The notes beneath the pieces were generated by a model. It searched no databases. It was not told the DNA's origin and was given only the letters and a program-made list of their open reading frames with translations. A program made the position numbers and the translations under genes. Below, piece after piece: positions 1 to 11,408 of a DNA stretch of 64,000 bases. Source of the DNA: Ulota crispa (lineage: Eukaryota > Streptophyta > Bryopsida > Orthotrichales > Orthotrichaceae). Every line of letters starts with the position of its first letter. Position 1 is the stretch's first letter. The stretch is from contig OY987252.1 in NCBI GenBank assembly GCA_963920765.1, forward strand, positions 4,883,966-4,947,965, in the 5' to 3' direction.

Positions 1-114
1 TTAGCTTAAATTTGTACGGTTACAATTGAAAAATCCTTGATGGAATTTATGAAGAGGTTGATTGATTGTTTAGTTTCATAGAAAGTCCAAGAAGCTCAAA
101 GAGAGCTTAGGCAT

Positions 115-3100
115 TTAGGGGTTAAAGGCATTTATAAAATAAGTGCCTTCTTCACAAAAATTCAGAAGCACTTGAATGGTTTGTAGGATATTTTGAACAT
201 CAAGAATCATGTAAGGATCATAAATTCCTTTATCATGCTTGGCCTTAAATATAAAGACTTGAAGACTCATAGTTTGCCAAGTGAGATGAGGGCATAGAAC
301 CAACCTACTAAGGTGAGTAGCTGGAACCTTGTGATACATTTGTAGAAATGCTAAATCTTTTACAACAAGATTTTGTTCTTCATCTTTCAAAGACACTTTA
401 AAAATCAACCGCAATTGTCCATAGAAGGTCAATTCAAGCTCACCAGCTGCCTCCATCTGTATGGCAACACTAAAATACCATGGTGAACCATAAAAGTTGC
501 TTGTGGCCCGTGTATATTGTGGCATATTACCAAAGCGCTCACCAAGACCTATTGGAATGGCTAAAGATGTAAAGACATGAAGTACCTATTCAAATCAAGG
601 AATTGATTATCAACTTTTATGCATTGACTTTCTTATTGCTTCCAAATAGAATACAAGTAGTATACACTAATTGCAATTCAAGCAACCATGCTCAAATTGA
701 TTGCCAACTGTACCAAAGTTGCAGTATGAAATTTGAGCTTGTGAAAACCATACCTCTCCACTTGTGAAATTATTCTTAGCTTTGTAAATGTTCAAAGTTT
801 TGTGGAAGAAGGTTTGTAGCTCTGGTTGCTGAGAAATGAGGGTTTGAGTGCTCTTAGATACAAAAAGCTATGTAGAGTCAAATGTGAAGCCACATGCAGG
901 ATCCAATCATGAGCTTTGCAAATTGACTTTGGCTCCCTATAGAATATTAAGACCTGTTTCCACAGCCTTCATACAAACATCACACCAAATAACTAAAAGT
1001 TAGATCTACTATGTCTTTGTATTCAATTAAAGCCATTTTGGCATTTTTGGTTATAGCTTTGTGACAACAAAATTTAGACAAAAATTTTCACACAACCCAA
1101 AAAATAATCTTATCACAGTAACTAGATAATCTAGTTTGAATACTTATTTGGTCTAGAGCAGTGTACTTTTCTTTTTGCCTCATGTCAAAACCCTGCATAG
1201 TGTCTTGCAACTTGCGTAAGGCACCTAGCCATTGATTGTGCCTAGCAATTTGAGGAGTAGCTTGCCTCTTATTGCTAGCTCTATATCTAGCCTTCATCAA
1301 GGTTATGTGCATTTGTTCGTACATGTTGGTACTATATTCCCAAGGAAGTCCTAATCGACAAATACAATTACTAAAATATGACATGGCATGTATTTTCATC
1401 ATATTAAATCTTGACTTTTGCCATTCAGACATAGCCCACTTCAAAGCCTATACAGATCTAATTATCCAAAAATTATGTTAGAATAAAATATTCATTCATT
1501 TGTAAGACAACAGTAATACATGAACGTACACTTTTGAAAAACTTAAATTAGTAATTGAAGTAGATTAAAATTTGAATTGACAACTTACCTTATCATTACG
1601 TTATCCATTTCAACCAATGAATCTCTTGTGTGTTTTGGACTACAAGTAGCAACCTTATAGCATTTCAAAAATAACACAAAGGCCTTGACGACGTCATCTT
1701 TATAGATCCCAATGAGACACAAAACAATCACTTGAAAATAACACACAATTTCTAATAAAACTTTTGCACTTCATTATAGAAAGTTATTAGTAAGATCACT
1801 ATTCTATGGTAAAATAAGAATAAAAAACCATTGTCACAATAACTGAAAGAAATCAACATACAAAATTGTCCTTCTAAAATGAGATTGAAAGAACCTGCAT
1901 GACTACTCGTTATTCAAAACCTGCAAAGTTTGCATTGGATTCAAAGTATCCTCCCTTATCAATTCCTGGAATCTTGGCATCAATATCACAAAAAATGAAA
2001 TGTATTATGAGAAGCCATATCATTGTAATTGACAACAAATGATCACACTATTTAAAAACCATATCATTGAAATTGAGAACAATTCATTGTAAGTCTAGAA
2101 ATAAATACCTATTATGTGCATAACATGCTTCTTTTTTGATGACAAAAAGGCGTTGATCAAGCTCTTTCATGTCATTTGCCATAGATCTCAATATTCCAAC
2201 AAGCAACTTAAATATACCAATATTTGTTTGATGAAGAACACCAACTTGAATTGCCAAATAAGGATTTCCAAATTCAATGTTTCTTCCATTAAAACCCCAA
2301 AGTGCACACTGCAACAAAATGAACAAACATGTAAGAGAACTAATTTTCTATGCAATCTTCAATTTTTGAAACATGTCTTTATAATAAAAAAATATTTCTT
2401 GAAAGTGATATACCAAGACTAAGCCACACAAAACAACTGAAAGCAATTAACAACTTCAAAAAAAAAAAAAAAAGTAAAAAGTTTATTCTTATAGGGATAG
2501 GATGCTAAGACCACTATTTGGAGAGTGCAACTACATCTTTTTTGTTCTTGGCTTCCATCATGGTTTGATACACCTTCTGCATATCCTTCTCCGTCCGTAT
2601 TAGAGATTTTTTATGGACATCATGTACAAAATCCTTTTTACACAAGAAGATGTTGCAAGGAAATTGACACTTGTTGGTATTGTATGTGCAAGTTACTTGA
2701 CAAAAGTCCTCAATTTAATAATGGTTATTTCAATAAATGCAATAAAATTTGAGTACAAGACTGCTTGATAACTTAATAATTGAATAAATCACTTATATAA
2801 GAAGAGAAAAACTTACTTTACAACCTTCAGGATGGTCACAGATGTATGAATAAAGAAGTGGGTAAACCCATTGTGGTACGCCATGTGGATCTACAAGTCA
2901 AAGTTCACTAAAAATTCACACCATGATTTATAGCTCTTTATTAAAAAGCATTGTTTAGTCTTCACTTAAACTTCAACATGAGTAAGTTTATAAAAAAACA
3001 CCAAATCACATACAATAGAGTTGTCATTCATACTTGAAATTTGCTTTCTTTAAAGGCTCCATGATGCAAGTCAAACATTCTTGTAAGACTTCTAGCTTCC

Positions 3101-4515
3101 AAGTAAAAATATTTGCCTATGATTTTAAAGTGCCTGTTTCATTTTTTTGTGATGAGTCGATCTATTTATAAAATACATGAACTTCTTCAAACATTATTAA
3201 ATTACCAAATACAATGTTCAAACTTCAATAAAGACATGAGTTTACCAAAAGATGGTAAAGCAGGCAATATTGTAAGGAGAGTATGGCCTTGTAGAAGGGG
3301 TCGGTTTTTGCAAGCCACATTTCCCAAAGACATCATTAATGGATAACCTTGGAATCTTTTGTTGTTGGATAATGTGGTCACTATAGAAAATGAGAGGTGC
3401 AATAACCACTCCTTGACAATTGACATGATCTTGATAATGCACAAGTTTCAAATTGGTCAAAAGGTTTGATAAAAATACTAGTGCCAAAATTATAATATTT
3501 AGTAGGTCAAAATTTAAAAGTAAAGTTTGTCTTGTACCTCCATAGATTTCCACCACAGGCCGGTATCAAAAGTAGTTATTGTCTCAAATGTGCAAGAATG
3601 CGATTTAAAATTATTGGCATTAGTTGGGTTGGAAAAAAGCTCTATGAGAGCCTCTATAGGATCCTTGTAGTACATCACCACTTCATGAAGGTCATCTATA
3701 GGAGGCAGTTTGTACTCCAACCAACTCTGGCACCATACATAGCTCAATGTTTAGAATATCAATGATGTAATTTGAATAATTTATATACAATAAACCCTAA
3801 ATAATCAACAAAACATCTAACAAAGCAATTCAGTTATAGTAACACATATGATTCAAAGAAGTACCTGCTCATCTCTGCATAATGTATCTTCAAAGTGCTC
3901 AACATCTCGTGCACTCTGCACAGAGACTATATTCAAGTCTAAAGAAGGACGGAAAAGGGTTTGAAACAACAAATCAATATCATTTTGTGGCAAACCCAAA
4001 TTGTCTCAACGCGTTCTAATGAAACAAACAAGATGTGTTCTAGAGTGGTATACTTTCTTTTGTTGGTTGTCTAATCTTTGTGGTGATTCCAACCCAAGCT
4101 CCAACAGCAAACTTGTACTAGACGGTTCCACTCCAATGGTCCCGATAGCATGAACAAGGTTTGTCAAACAAGCTTTGGCTGAAGATTGAGCTTTGGCTGA
4201 CAATCGCTAAATAGGTGCAAGATGATTTGGAAGGATGCTAGTTTGTGTAACACCATCCAAAATCACCTGTTCATACTACAAAAAAAATAAAGTTAATCGA
4301 ATGCAATATTGAAAAATAATTGAAAATTTGCATATTGGGGCACAAAGATGGGTATGAATTTATTTGTATTAACTTATTTGCAAAGGCTATTTTGTAGCTG
4401 TTGCTGTAGCAATTCCACATTTTAGTGAGCCTTGATGAAGTTGAAGAGCCCTTTCACTTGAAAATTTCTATGCTCCACATGCAAAACAAGCGAGATCCAA
4501 CTTTTGCTTTGACAT
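115..4515 (-). pseudogene. Plavaka/KDZ-like DNA transposase gene, intron-rich, decayed
   Basis: About twelve minus-strand coding blocks lie in collinear order, separated by AT-rich gaps. The first begins at 4515 with MSKQKLDLACFACGA, a C2-type finger followed by FSSERALQLHQ. Next are a block at about 4285-3865 ending in a GT donor; 3755-3538 with YYKDPIEALIELF and GLWWKSME, again ending in GT; 3445-3246 with GVVIAPLIFYSD then GYPLMMSLGNVACKNRPL; 3140-3035; 2900-2818 with PLLYSYICDHPEGCK; 2700-2525 (C..C CNIFLC, MEAKNKKD); 2330-2110 with LHQTNIGIFKLLVGIL and KELDQRL; 1985-1893 with SNANFAGFE and VVMQV; 1740-1590; 1450-1120 with KIHAMSYFSNCICRLG and YRASNKR; and 535-115. The order (finger, DP.E, WW..Q, PLI..SD, GN, LHQ..GIFK, FE.R.VMQV, C-terminal SNKR) is that of Plavaka/KDZ transposases as I remember them. 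It is broken: stops follow FACGA and LAPI, and the frame shifts after YSD. I found no terminal repeats. The family name is less certain than its being a transposase. Confidence 0.6.
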
Positions 4516-4855
4516 CTGTGAAACAATAAATTCCATATATCCTTTAGCATTACTAGTGTTTTTCTGATCCCATTGTTTTGGAGTTAAACTCAATTTAGGT
4601 ACAACTTCTCACAACCCAGAACTTCGAATAAAATTCCCTCATTTTTCAATGAGAGTGTGTCTTGACCAAGAGTAAATTTTGCACATTTATGGAAAGCAAA
4701 GATGACTTACAGTTGAGTCAGGTTCTTGAGGCTGGTAAGTTGTATAGGGATAGGACCTATTGTTGACTTTTCTGCACAAGTACATCACCAAGCAACAAGT
4801 TCAGTCATGCGCTTTCACAATCTTTGCAACAAATTTGCAAATGAATCATCAAAGA

Positions 4856-5167
4856 TCATCCACTTCTACTCCGCCTTAATATGATAAAAGACCTCTTGGA
4901 TGCAGGACAACAAACACATATGAGGCAAGAATGTACACATTGTGGTTTAATTTTTAGACATAGGAAACTGATAGAAGAAAGAAATTTACTAGCGGTAACT
5001 AGATTGAAAATGTCATTGATCTTCTTAACTGCCACCTTTTCCCCTGTTAACGTGTCCACTGCAGAACAGACTACCCCGTAGCTTCCTTTTCCAATGACCT
5101 CCAAAACGCAGTAGTGATTGGCTTTCTTGTACTTGGTAAAAAACTCAGCGTCAGCCATATTCTGCAA
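4856..5167 (-). pseudogene. TDY-type MAP kinase N-terminal fragment
   Basis: The protein starts MQNMADAEFFTKYKKANHY and runs into VIGKGSYGVVCSAVDT, GEKVAVKKINDIF. This is the start of the plant D-group (TDY) MAP kinase domain, with the glycine loop GKGSYG and the ATP-anchoring lysine in VAVKK both present. After about residue 52 similarity drops sharply. ASKFLSSISFLCL still aligns in register with the family's ATRILREIKLLRL, and CPASKRSF with LPPSKREF, but the frame ends soon after. No catalytic loop (HRDLKP) or TDY activation loop is visible downstream. It lies next to the transposase pseudogene, same strand, with no shared reading frame. I read it as a truncated gene copy. The alternative is a real first exon whose remaining exons are not recognisable. 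Confidence 0.8.
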
Positions 5168-5587
5168 ATGCTAGAAACTCAATCAGCATCCTTGTACACT
5201 ATACACATCCACAAACTACGCCACAGACAAATTACACATGAAGGCAATAACATGCACGCAAGAAGCCAAATCCTAAACATAAAGGCATTATGTGCAATCG
5301 GTACATCCAAAGAGGAAAGACCAAACCAAATGATCCACTTGTGATGATACCCTTCTATGACAACTTGCCACAAACCCTAGCGACCGGAGCAAGAAACGGC
5401 AAATCTTACCAACAAGTGCAATTATTCTCCATTAAAGAAGGCATGAAATTTGGAGCTTGGCCGCGTAGGTTTCCTCTTGCTTGTCCATGGAAGAGGGCGC
5501 TTCCTAGGTCCGCTGGCATTGTCTACCATGTTAAACCTAGCCTATACGATAAACAAATAGCGTACATTGATCAAGAAAGTGCCTAAC

Positions 5588-5696
5588 CTGGATGGATGAT
5601 TTTTTTCTCCAACATTGCATTTGGTCATTCGTCCATGCATGGATGAATTTTTTCTCCAATGCTGCGTTTGTTCATTCGTCCATGGATGGATGAATA
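5588..5696. repeat. Two-copy direct repeat, about 53 bp
   Basis: Two adjacent copies contain TTTTTTCTCCAA, then a variable GC dinucleotide stretch, then CATTCGTCCATG. Each copy ends in a short GGATGGATGA-type palindromic motif. It lies just upstream of the starch synthase fragment and has no coding content. Confidence 0.6.
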
Positions 5697-5761
5697 TTTA
5701 CACCCCGCCTTAACATTTTGAAAACTCCCAACACCGCCTATTCTTGTATTTGCAAATGTAG

Positions 5762-5926
5762 GCTCAAGGACACCGCTTTATGACCGTCTTGCCTCGTTAC
5801 GACTAGTACAAGGATGCTTGGGACATTAACACTCCTGTCCAAGTTGGCAGTTTTGAAAAACTCTCTCGCCTTGTTGTGCATTCTAGGTTTCATCACCGAT
5901 GGTTTATTCCCTTTTCATTTTGAAAG
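5762..5926 (+). pseudogene. Granule-bound starch synthase exon fragment
   Basis: After an intact acceptor (TGTAG at 5757-5761) the frame reads AQGHRFMTVLPRYD, a stop, then YKDAWDINTPVQVG. Plant granule-bound starch synthases (GT5 family, ADP-glucose to amylose, in plastids) have A(N/R)GHRVM...PRYDQYKDAWDT at this point, and in them an exon also starts at the alanine. The stop replaces the conserved glutamine (CAG to TAG). The rest, FEKLSRLVVHSRFHHRW, is only loosely like the family and ends in a stop. No KVGGLGDV upstream exon or glucan-binding C-terminus is seen. It is a single-exon remnant carrying genomic splice signals, so a duplicated or captured gene piece rather than a retrocopy. Confidence 0.75.
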
Positions 5927-8180
5927 AATTTGAATTTTGCAATTAGTGATTCTACATGAGTAGCTCAAAACTTTTGTTGAAAAAAAAACATCTTGTGTTT
6001 ATTTTGGTAATGAATTGCAGCATTTTTGAGAAAGATTTGGATGTAATTCTCGAAACTCTTGTATAACCTAGTTTGAGCTTGTTTTCTTTGGTTTTTTATT
6101 GCAGATCAGTATTGGTGGAAGGACAAAGACAGTCCACTTAGTTCGGTGATGTTTTACAAGTTTTGAGCTGAGGGATTTGGTGTCAATTCTTTTGAAGGGT
6201 CTTGAGGCTGACCGCGCAGTTCTTGTTAAATCTTATTGAAGCTACGCGCAACCAGTTGTCTTCAGTTGTGCTTCTTCTTTGTAAGTTGGCCATCAAAAGT
6301 GCTGTTCTTTCTTTTCCATTTGTGTTCTCTTCTATTCATAGTCTCAGTGACAAATTTGCTTTATTGAGAAAATAACTCTAAACCTCAAGCTTCTGCTATT
6401 ATTCTGCAAACAAAAACTAGGAGCTTTATTATTCTGTTATTCATTCTTTTTTCACAATTTCACGCAACTCCATTGATTATCACAATGTTTCAAAACCACT
6501 TAAATGTCCTAGAGCATTACATTAACGTTATGTCTGCCATGGCAGCTTCAACAAATGGTTCCTCCTTTGAAAATTACAAGGAGGCAGGAAGGTTAGACAA
6601 AGTTGCTGCTCAAGATTGCACACCATCAGAAATTGGTTCAATCCTTGATTTCCAAACTTGAACAGGAATCAAGGTTAGTACACAATTTGATTCTTTAAAT
6701 TGTTACGTGATTCAGCACATTTCCTCTGTCATGGAAACAAATGGAACTAGCCTCTGCTGCAAAGCTTCTATGTTCCACTTGGAAACTAGGAGTTTATCTA
6801 TCTTCAATCAAGAGGTTTTCTCTAGATGCACTAAGTATTCAATGCAAGCTAAATATTGAGCAAACGATTGATCCTTGCTTACCTGTATTCATGCAGGTTT
6901 GCACCTTTAAATTGGATTAAAAAAATGTTGCATCATTGTTGCCCAAGAATGACCCTGTCAAGCTGCACACAGATGCTACTATGAATGATCTGATAAAGTC
7001 AGCCCTTTTCCTTTGCCTTTTTCTCTGAATTTTGTCCGCTTCTTGTTTTCATATGATTTTCTTTGAAGGCCTAAAAATTTTTTTAGGCTTTTCACGCGAT
7101 CCTGAGTTTGTTTTTTTGGTGCCGGTCCTTTGTTGCCGTTGATGCACTTCTTACAAGTGGCGGAGCTAGTGCTGCCACACAAAGGTATTATTCAATTCTA
7201 TATTTCATAATAGTACAAAAAGCTGTGTTAAATAATTGATGTGTCTTAGAGTAATTAAATAAAATTTTTAAAATGAATTGTGAATTCAATGTTACAATGC
7301 GCTGCTATATTTGGACGCCACAAATTGGCTTTTAACGCTTTATTTCTACAAAATTTCAAAGGAGGACAGGGCAATTGGAGTGCTAGAAAATTACAAGGAA
7401 GGGGAATCTTACAAGATGCATGGTCTTTGATTGTTTATATTAAAGCATGAGCCATAGATTATGACTGGTGTCAACAGCTACTTTTCAAATGCCAATTGAA
7501 GGTAATGTTTTTATACATGCGCAATTGTGTGATCAGCATTTAGAAGTGTCATTCTTTTGTGTTTTCAAGGATATGGTTGGAAAGTTGAGGTGATCCTAAG
7601 TTTTTTGTCATCAAATCTAAAATATTCTCATGACTGCTAGCATAAAAAGTCCTCAATGCTATGTTTACTAATAAATTAGGTTTTTTGAGGTACTTTTTTC
7701 ATTAAACCTCGTTATGTTTGCTACAAGAATAATGTGAGCATCTATTTTTTCTGTCTACAACATCTAACCTCTGATTTTGTATATACAAACTCCTCTATTT
7801 TCTTGACTCTTGATGTAGTTGCGTAAGGATTTCCTTAGGACTATGGTTGTCCCTTTGATCTCCTATAGTTTTACTTTAAACATTTTAAATGTAAATATTC
7901 AAATTGGAAACAATTGGGATAATATGCAAGTGCTTACAGTGATCCAACATACATCCTATCAGAGCTACCTTCAAGAATGCAAAGGAACAAAGAAATACTT
8001 GTATCCCTAGTCAAACTACAATACCCTCCACTCCACAAGATTCTACATGCATCCCAGAATCACTTGGTACATGTGTTTAAAAATATCATTTTAAATGTTG
8101 TGATTGTTGATGTAGCATCTAAAGATGAGATACTAGGACTTGAAATGAAAACCTCTAACTTGCAATGTTATGCTTATGTT
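5927..8180 (+). other. Unassigned stretch with weak exon-like pieces
   Basis: Mostly AT-rich sequence without long reading frames. Short coding-like pieces follow plausible acceptors. At about 6896-7000, after CATGCAG, the frame includes LLPKNDPVKLHTDATMNDLIK. At about 7125-7186, VDALLTSGGASAATQ is followed by GTATT. I cannot assign either to a family. They may be more exon remnants like the fragments on both sides, or chance. Confidence 0.3.
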
Positions 8181-8699
8181 GCAGATTGCAACATCTGTTT
8201 TGTTAGGGCAGCCTTCAAGAGTCCACAAGCTCATGGGACTAGGCGCATCCACAGCCAAAATGAGTCTTGCTCACAAGTGCTCCTCAATCAAAATACACCC
8301 TCTCAAGTTCCAACATCTCGTGTGGCAATACCATTGGGTATTATTCTAAATTCTTTTCAATTTATGCTTGCAACCTTTGGAATATTTTTATTGTTGTTAA
8401 TTTGATAGGTATTATCCTAAACTACTTTCAATTTATGCTTGCAACCTTTGGAATAGCTTTGCATTCAGTAATTTGATGGTCTTTTTGGTTGAAGTTATTG
8501 AGTGTAGATCTTGTGTGATGGCAACTCCATCAAATCAAGCATCACAAGGAGTTAATGAGCCTCAAAATTTGAGTCATCCAAGTTTAGTTGAGGTAAAGAA
8601 TAGCAACTTTATTTTTCATTATCTCAAATCTGCAAAAATTTTGTTTATAAATTGACTAATAAAATGTCATGACTGCAAAGGCTCTCTCCAACCAATAAT

Positions 8700-9900
8700 G
8701 ATGCAGTGAAGACCATGGACAATACAGAGACGGTAAATAGATTAGCATTTGAGAAGTTGCAAAGTGAGCAACTCAAAAAGCTCACTTGTGTTCAATCAAA
8801 GCAAATAGCTGTGCTTATGAATGCCCTTAAGCAATTTCAAGATAAAGAAGACATCCCAAAACATTGCCAAATTGTGCATGTGGAGGTATGTTTTTTTCCT
8901 ATGTTCTTTTCCTTCTTCTATTCTTCACAATCATCTATTGTAGTCTATTTAGAGATTATAATATGTCGCCAAAGTTATTCAATTAGGTTCAATTCAATTA
9001 CTAATATCTAAACATAAAAAAACACTAACATTGAACTGGTCTTCCATGACAAAAAATTATGACAAACGTGGCCACAAAGCTTTTATATGGAAGCCATTCT
9101 TTTTCCTGCTTGTACCGCTCTGAAGAGGTGGTGAAAGAGTGCATCCTTTCAACTTTTGATGTGAACGAGGATGATTTACTCATATGCACCAAGTTTGAGA
9201 AAGTATGGGGTCCATTGGATAAAGGAAAGCAAGGTAGCTTGCAGCATTTTGCCATTAAGAACATTCAAGACCGGCAAGGGCTTATGATAAGTGAGCTGCA
9301 AACTGAATTCTACAATGTACTAGGTCATCCAAGACCTAATGATGATGTAGACGGTTCAAAAACTGAAGCATGGAAGGAATACATGTGTGCTTAATATGGA
9401 GGTAAAGAAAGCCCTAAAGTGTAAAGTGATCTTAGTTTTCAATTGTATGCTAATGTGGTTGATTTTCATTGGTTTTCTTTTCTTGCAAAACAGGAAGCAT
9501 CTGGCAAAGTTGCATTCATGAAGATGGTGTAGTGGATCCCTATGGATCACAGGCTATTCATGGTGCAATTGGAAGGGTGTTACATGGAACTCATTATGAT
9601 TGCACTAAACCTGTCTACATCACACTAGAACAGTTTGGCTTCTTTATGCATGTGGTGAGTTTGGAAGATTCATTTCAAGTTTTTCTTTGATTTAAATAAT
9701 TAAATCATGAGTTTTAAATTAAATAGCTTCTTTGGATTTATAGCTGTAGCACCTACTAATAATATTTTAATTGAAACATTTTTTTATTGAGAGTGGTGCA
9801 TGTGTAGATGCAGCTTGCAGCCTTAGGGAGTGACATGAAGTCTGGCCTCCATCCATGCACTTTAGGTCATGAAGCAATTGGAAGAGTCAATTAAGGCCAA
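8700..9900 (+). pseudogene. Unrecognised multi-exon coding remnant
   Basis: Three or four blocks look coding and are bounded by plausible splice sites. Block 1, 8706-8885, encodes a lysine- and glutamine-rich helical segment (LAFEKLQSEQLKKL) and ends GTGGAG before GTATG. Block 2, 9059-9393, encodes 111 residues with LLYGSHSFSCLYRSEEVVKE, EKVWGPLDKGKQGSLQHF and FYNVLGHPRPND. Block 3, about 9493-9654, has AIHGAIGRVLHGTHYD and YITLEQFGFFMH before GTGAGT. A short piece, MQLAALGSDMKSG, follows an acceptor at about 9808. A frame change is needed inside block 3 and a stop follows block 2, so it is decayed. I do not recognise the family. It could be a second protein of a DNA transposon or a host gene. 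Confidence 0.45.
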
Positions 9901-10434
9901 ATTGATTGACATGCGCCAATTAATCATTGTAGAAAAGCAATGAGTTCATTGAGATTGAACACTTCTTACACATGTGGCCATGATTTGTTGTAATTCATTG
10001 TTAAATAAAAAAATTGTTGTCATGATGGCCCCTTCTTGTGCTTTTTACTTGATAACGAATTGTACCAAATGTTTGATTATCAGGTTGGTACTCCTCATTC
10101 TCTTTCTATATTTGCAACCCTCATTCTCTTTCTCTGTGCTTCCTAATTTTTGTATTTCCTTTGTTATCAAATTAAAGGTCCAAGTTGTTTGGATTTTGGT
10201 GTTTATTGCGTCATTGATCATCTTAGTTTGACAGGGCTAATGAGGTATGCAGCTAAGCATTTCTCTTGTGACATTTTTTAATCTTTGATCTCTGTTTTTT
10301 CTTTCTTTTCTTTAGAGGGGTATGGTTGCAACCAAAGCATTCTAGATCACAAGTAGGTTTATTTTCCTTCCCTACTTCAATGTTTGGCAAAAGGCATGAG
10401 ATCTAACTCATGGAGTGTACCATTTATGTTGCAG

Positions 10435-10795
10435 CCGGCCTATGTGGAACAATTTCCAAGGTTTTCCAACTCAAAGCAATTCCAGGCAATGAAGAGATTT
10501 GTGAAAAGCAATCTCTTTGAGAATATCATTGTTGGCATGCTTTTGGTAAACTTGGTGGCTGTCATTAATGAGAGTACAATAAGTTTATTCAAAACTAAGC
10601 CAATTTTACAAAAAAGTGAAGAATGTATACATAGAAAAGTCCATCTCCTAGACCAAACAATGTAACGTTTAATTTTCTCGTAACTTTTTATAATGTAATA
10701 TGTGTGGCTTGCAACTGGATATTGAAAACAATTCATGGAAGAGAACTTGGCAATATGTCAAATTTGCTCTAGGTAGACTAGGTGGCTTTCAAATG
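10435..10795 (+). pseudogene. TPC1: TPC1 two-pore cation channel, two-exon fragment
   Basis: Exon A (10435-10573) follows the acceptor GTTGCAG and reads RFSNSKQFQAMKRFVKS, then NIIVGMLLVNLVAVINE. Exon B (10715-10795) reads LDIENNSWKRTWQYVKFALG and ends FQM before GTACGT. In plant TPC1, the vacuolar Ca2+/K+ channel, the second Shaker-like domain begins with (L)KAFVRSPNFGYMI...INLIAVVVETT followed directly by LDIE(N)SSAQKAWQ..EF.FGWLYVLEM. The fragment thus covers the linker and segment S7 into S8, split by an intron of about 141 bp. The downstream acceptor AG appears lost (GCAA before CTGGAT). No other channel exons (EF hands, pore helices) are seen on either side, and no frame continues. It is a decayed genomic fragment, not a functional gene. 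Confidence 0.8.
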
Positions 10796-10954
10796 GTACG
10801 TCTTCAACGGAGTTTCTTATTTCCACTTATCTTCTATGCAGATTCTACATCATGTTTCTAGTTATGTGCCAAATACTCTCTTATTAATATCACCTTTCTT
10901 GAACAGACAGGTATGCCTCCTTGTTGATTGAGTTTAAATTGTATCAGCTTTTTG

Positions 10955-11160
10955 ACCCTTAAACAACCATAGGGCATAGTATGTATGCTGACGTATAATT
11001 GCCATTTGCTACCAATAGAAATTTTAATTTGGGATCTCAAGTAGCTCAATAGAATTGTATTGATCTATTCTCCAACTTATTTGTTGGTCTCAAATATAGT
11101 AGAGGTGTGGATCCATTCCAAATAGAAGGAAAACACCCCGTATTGTACTGGTCGCAAATA
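10955..11160 (+). repeat. Dispersed repeat, copy 1 (second copy at 36,965-37,180)
   Basis: About 205 bp, from the CCTTAAA..ACCAT.GGGCATA motif through TTGCTACCAATA and TATTCTCCAACT to GGAAAACACCCCGTATTGT. It matches 36,965-37,180 in the same orientation at roughly 75-80% by eye. No coding potential or obvious terminal repeats are seen in either copy. It follows the TPC1 fragment immediately. Confidence 0.6.
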
Positions 11161-11408
11161 AACTTTGATTTGAGAATATAAGTGTAATTTTTTCAACAAG
11201 TTTTAGTTGTATGAATTTTACTACTTTCAAAGTTTTAAATGCAAGTGTCTACAACTATATTCTGCCTCTCAAAAAGTTTATAGATATGATTGAGTTGTTA
11301 TTGAGTTTTATTGAAACTAGTTATTTTGGATATAATTGAACTAAGATTGGGTTTGTATTAAAAGTTTGTTTTTTTGGTTACAATTCAATTGATATTTAGT
11401 TTGTTTAA

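Noticed and set aside
7125-7186. CutC or another known enzyme from VDALLTSGGASAATQ
   Set aside because: Too short and no neighbouring motif of that family; left unassigned.
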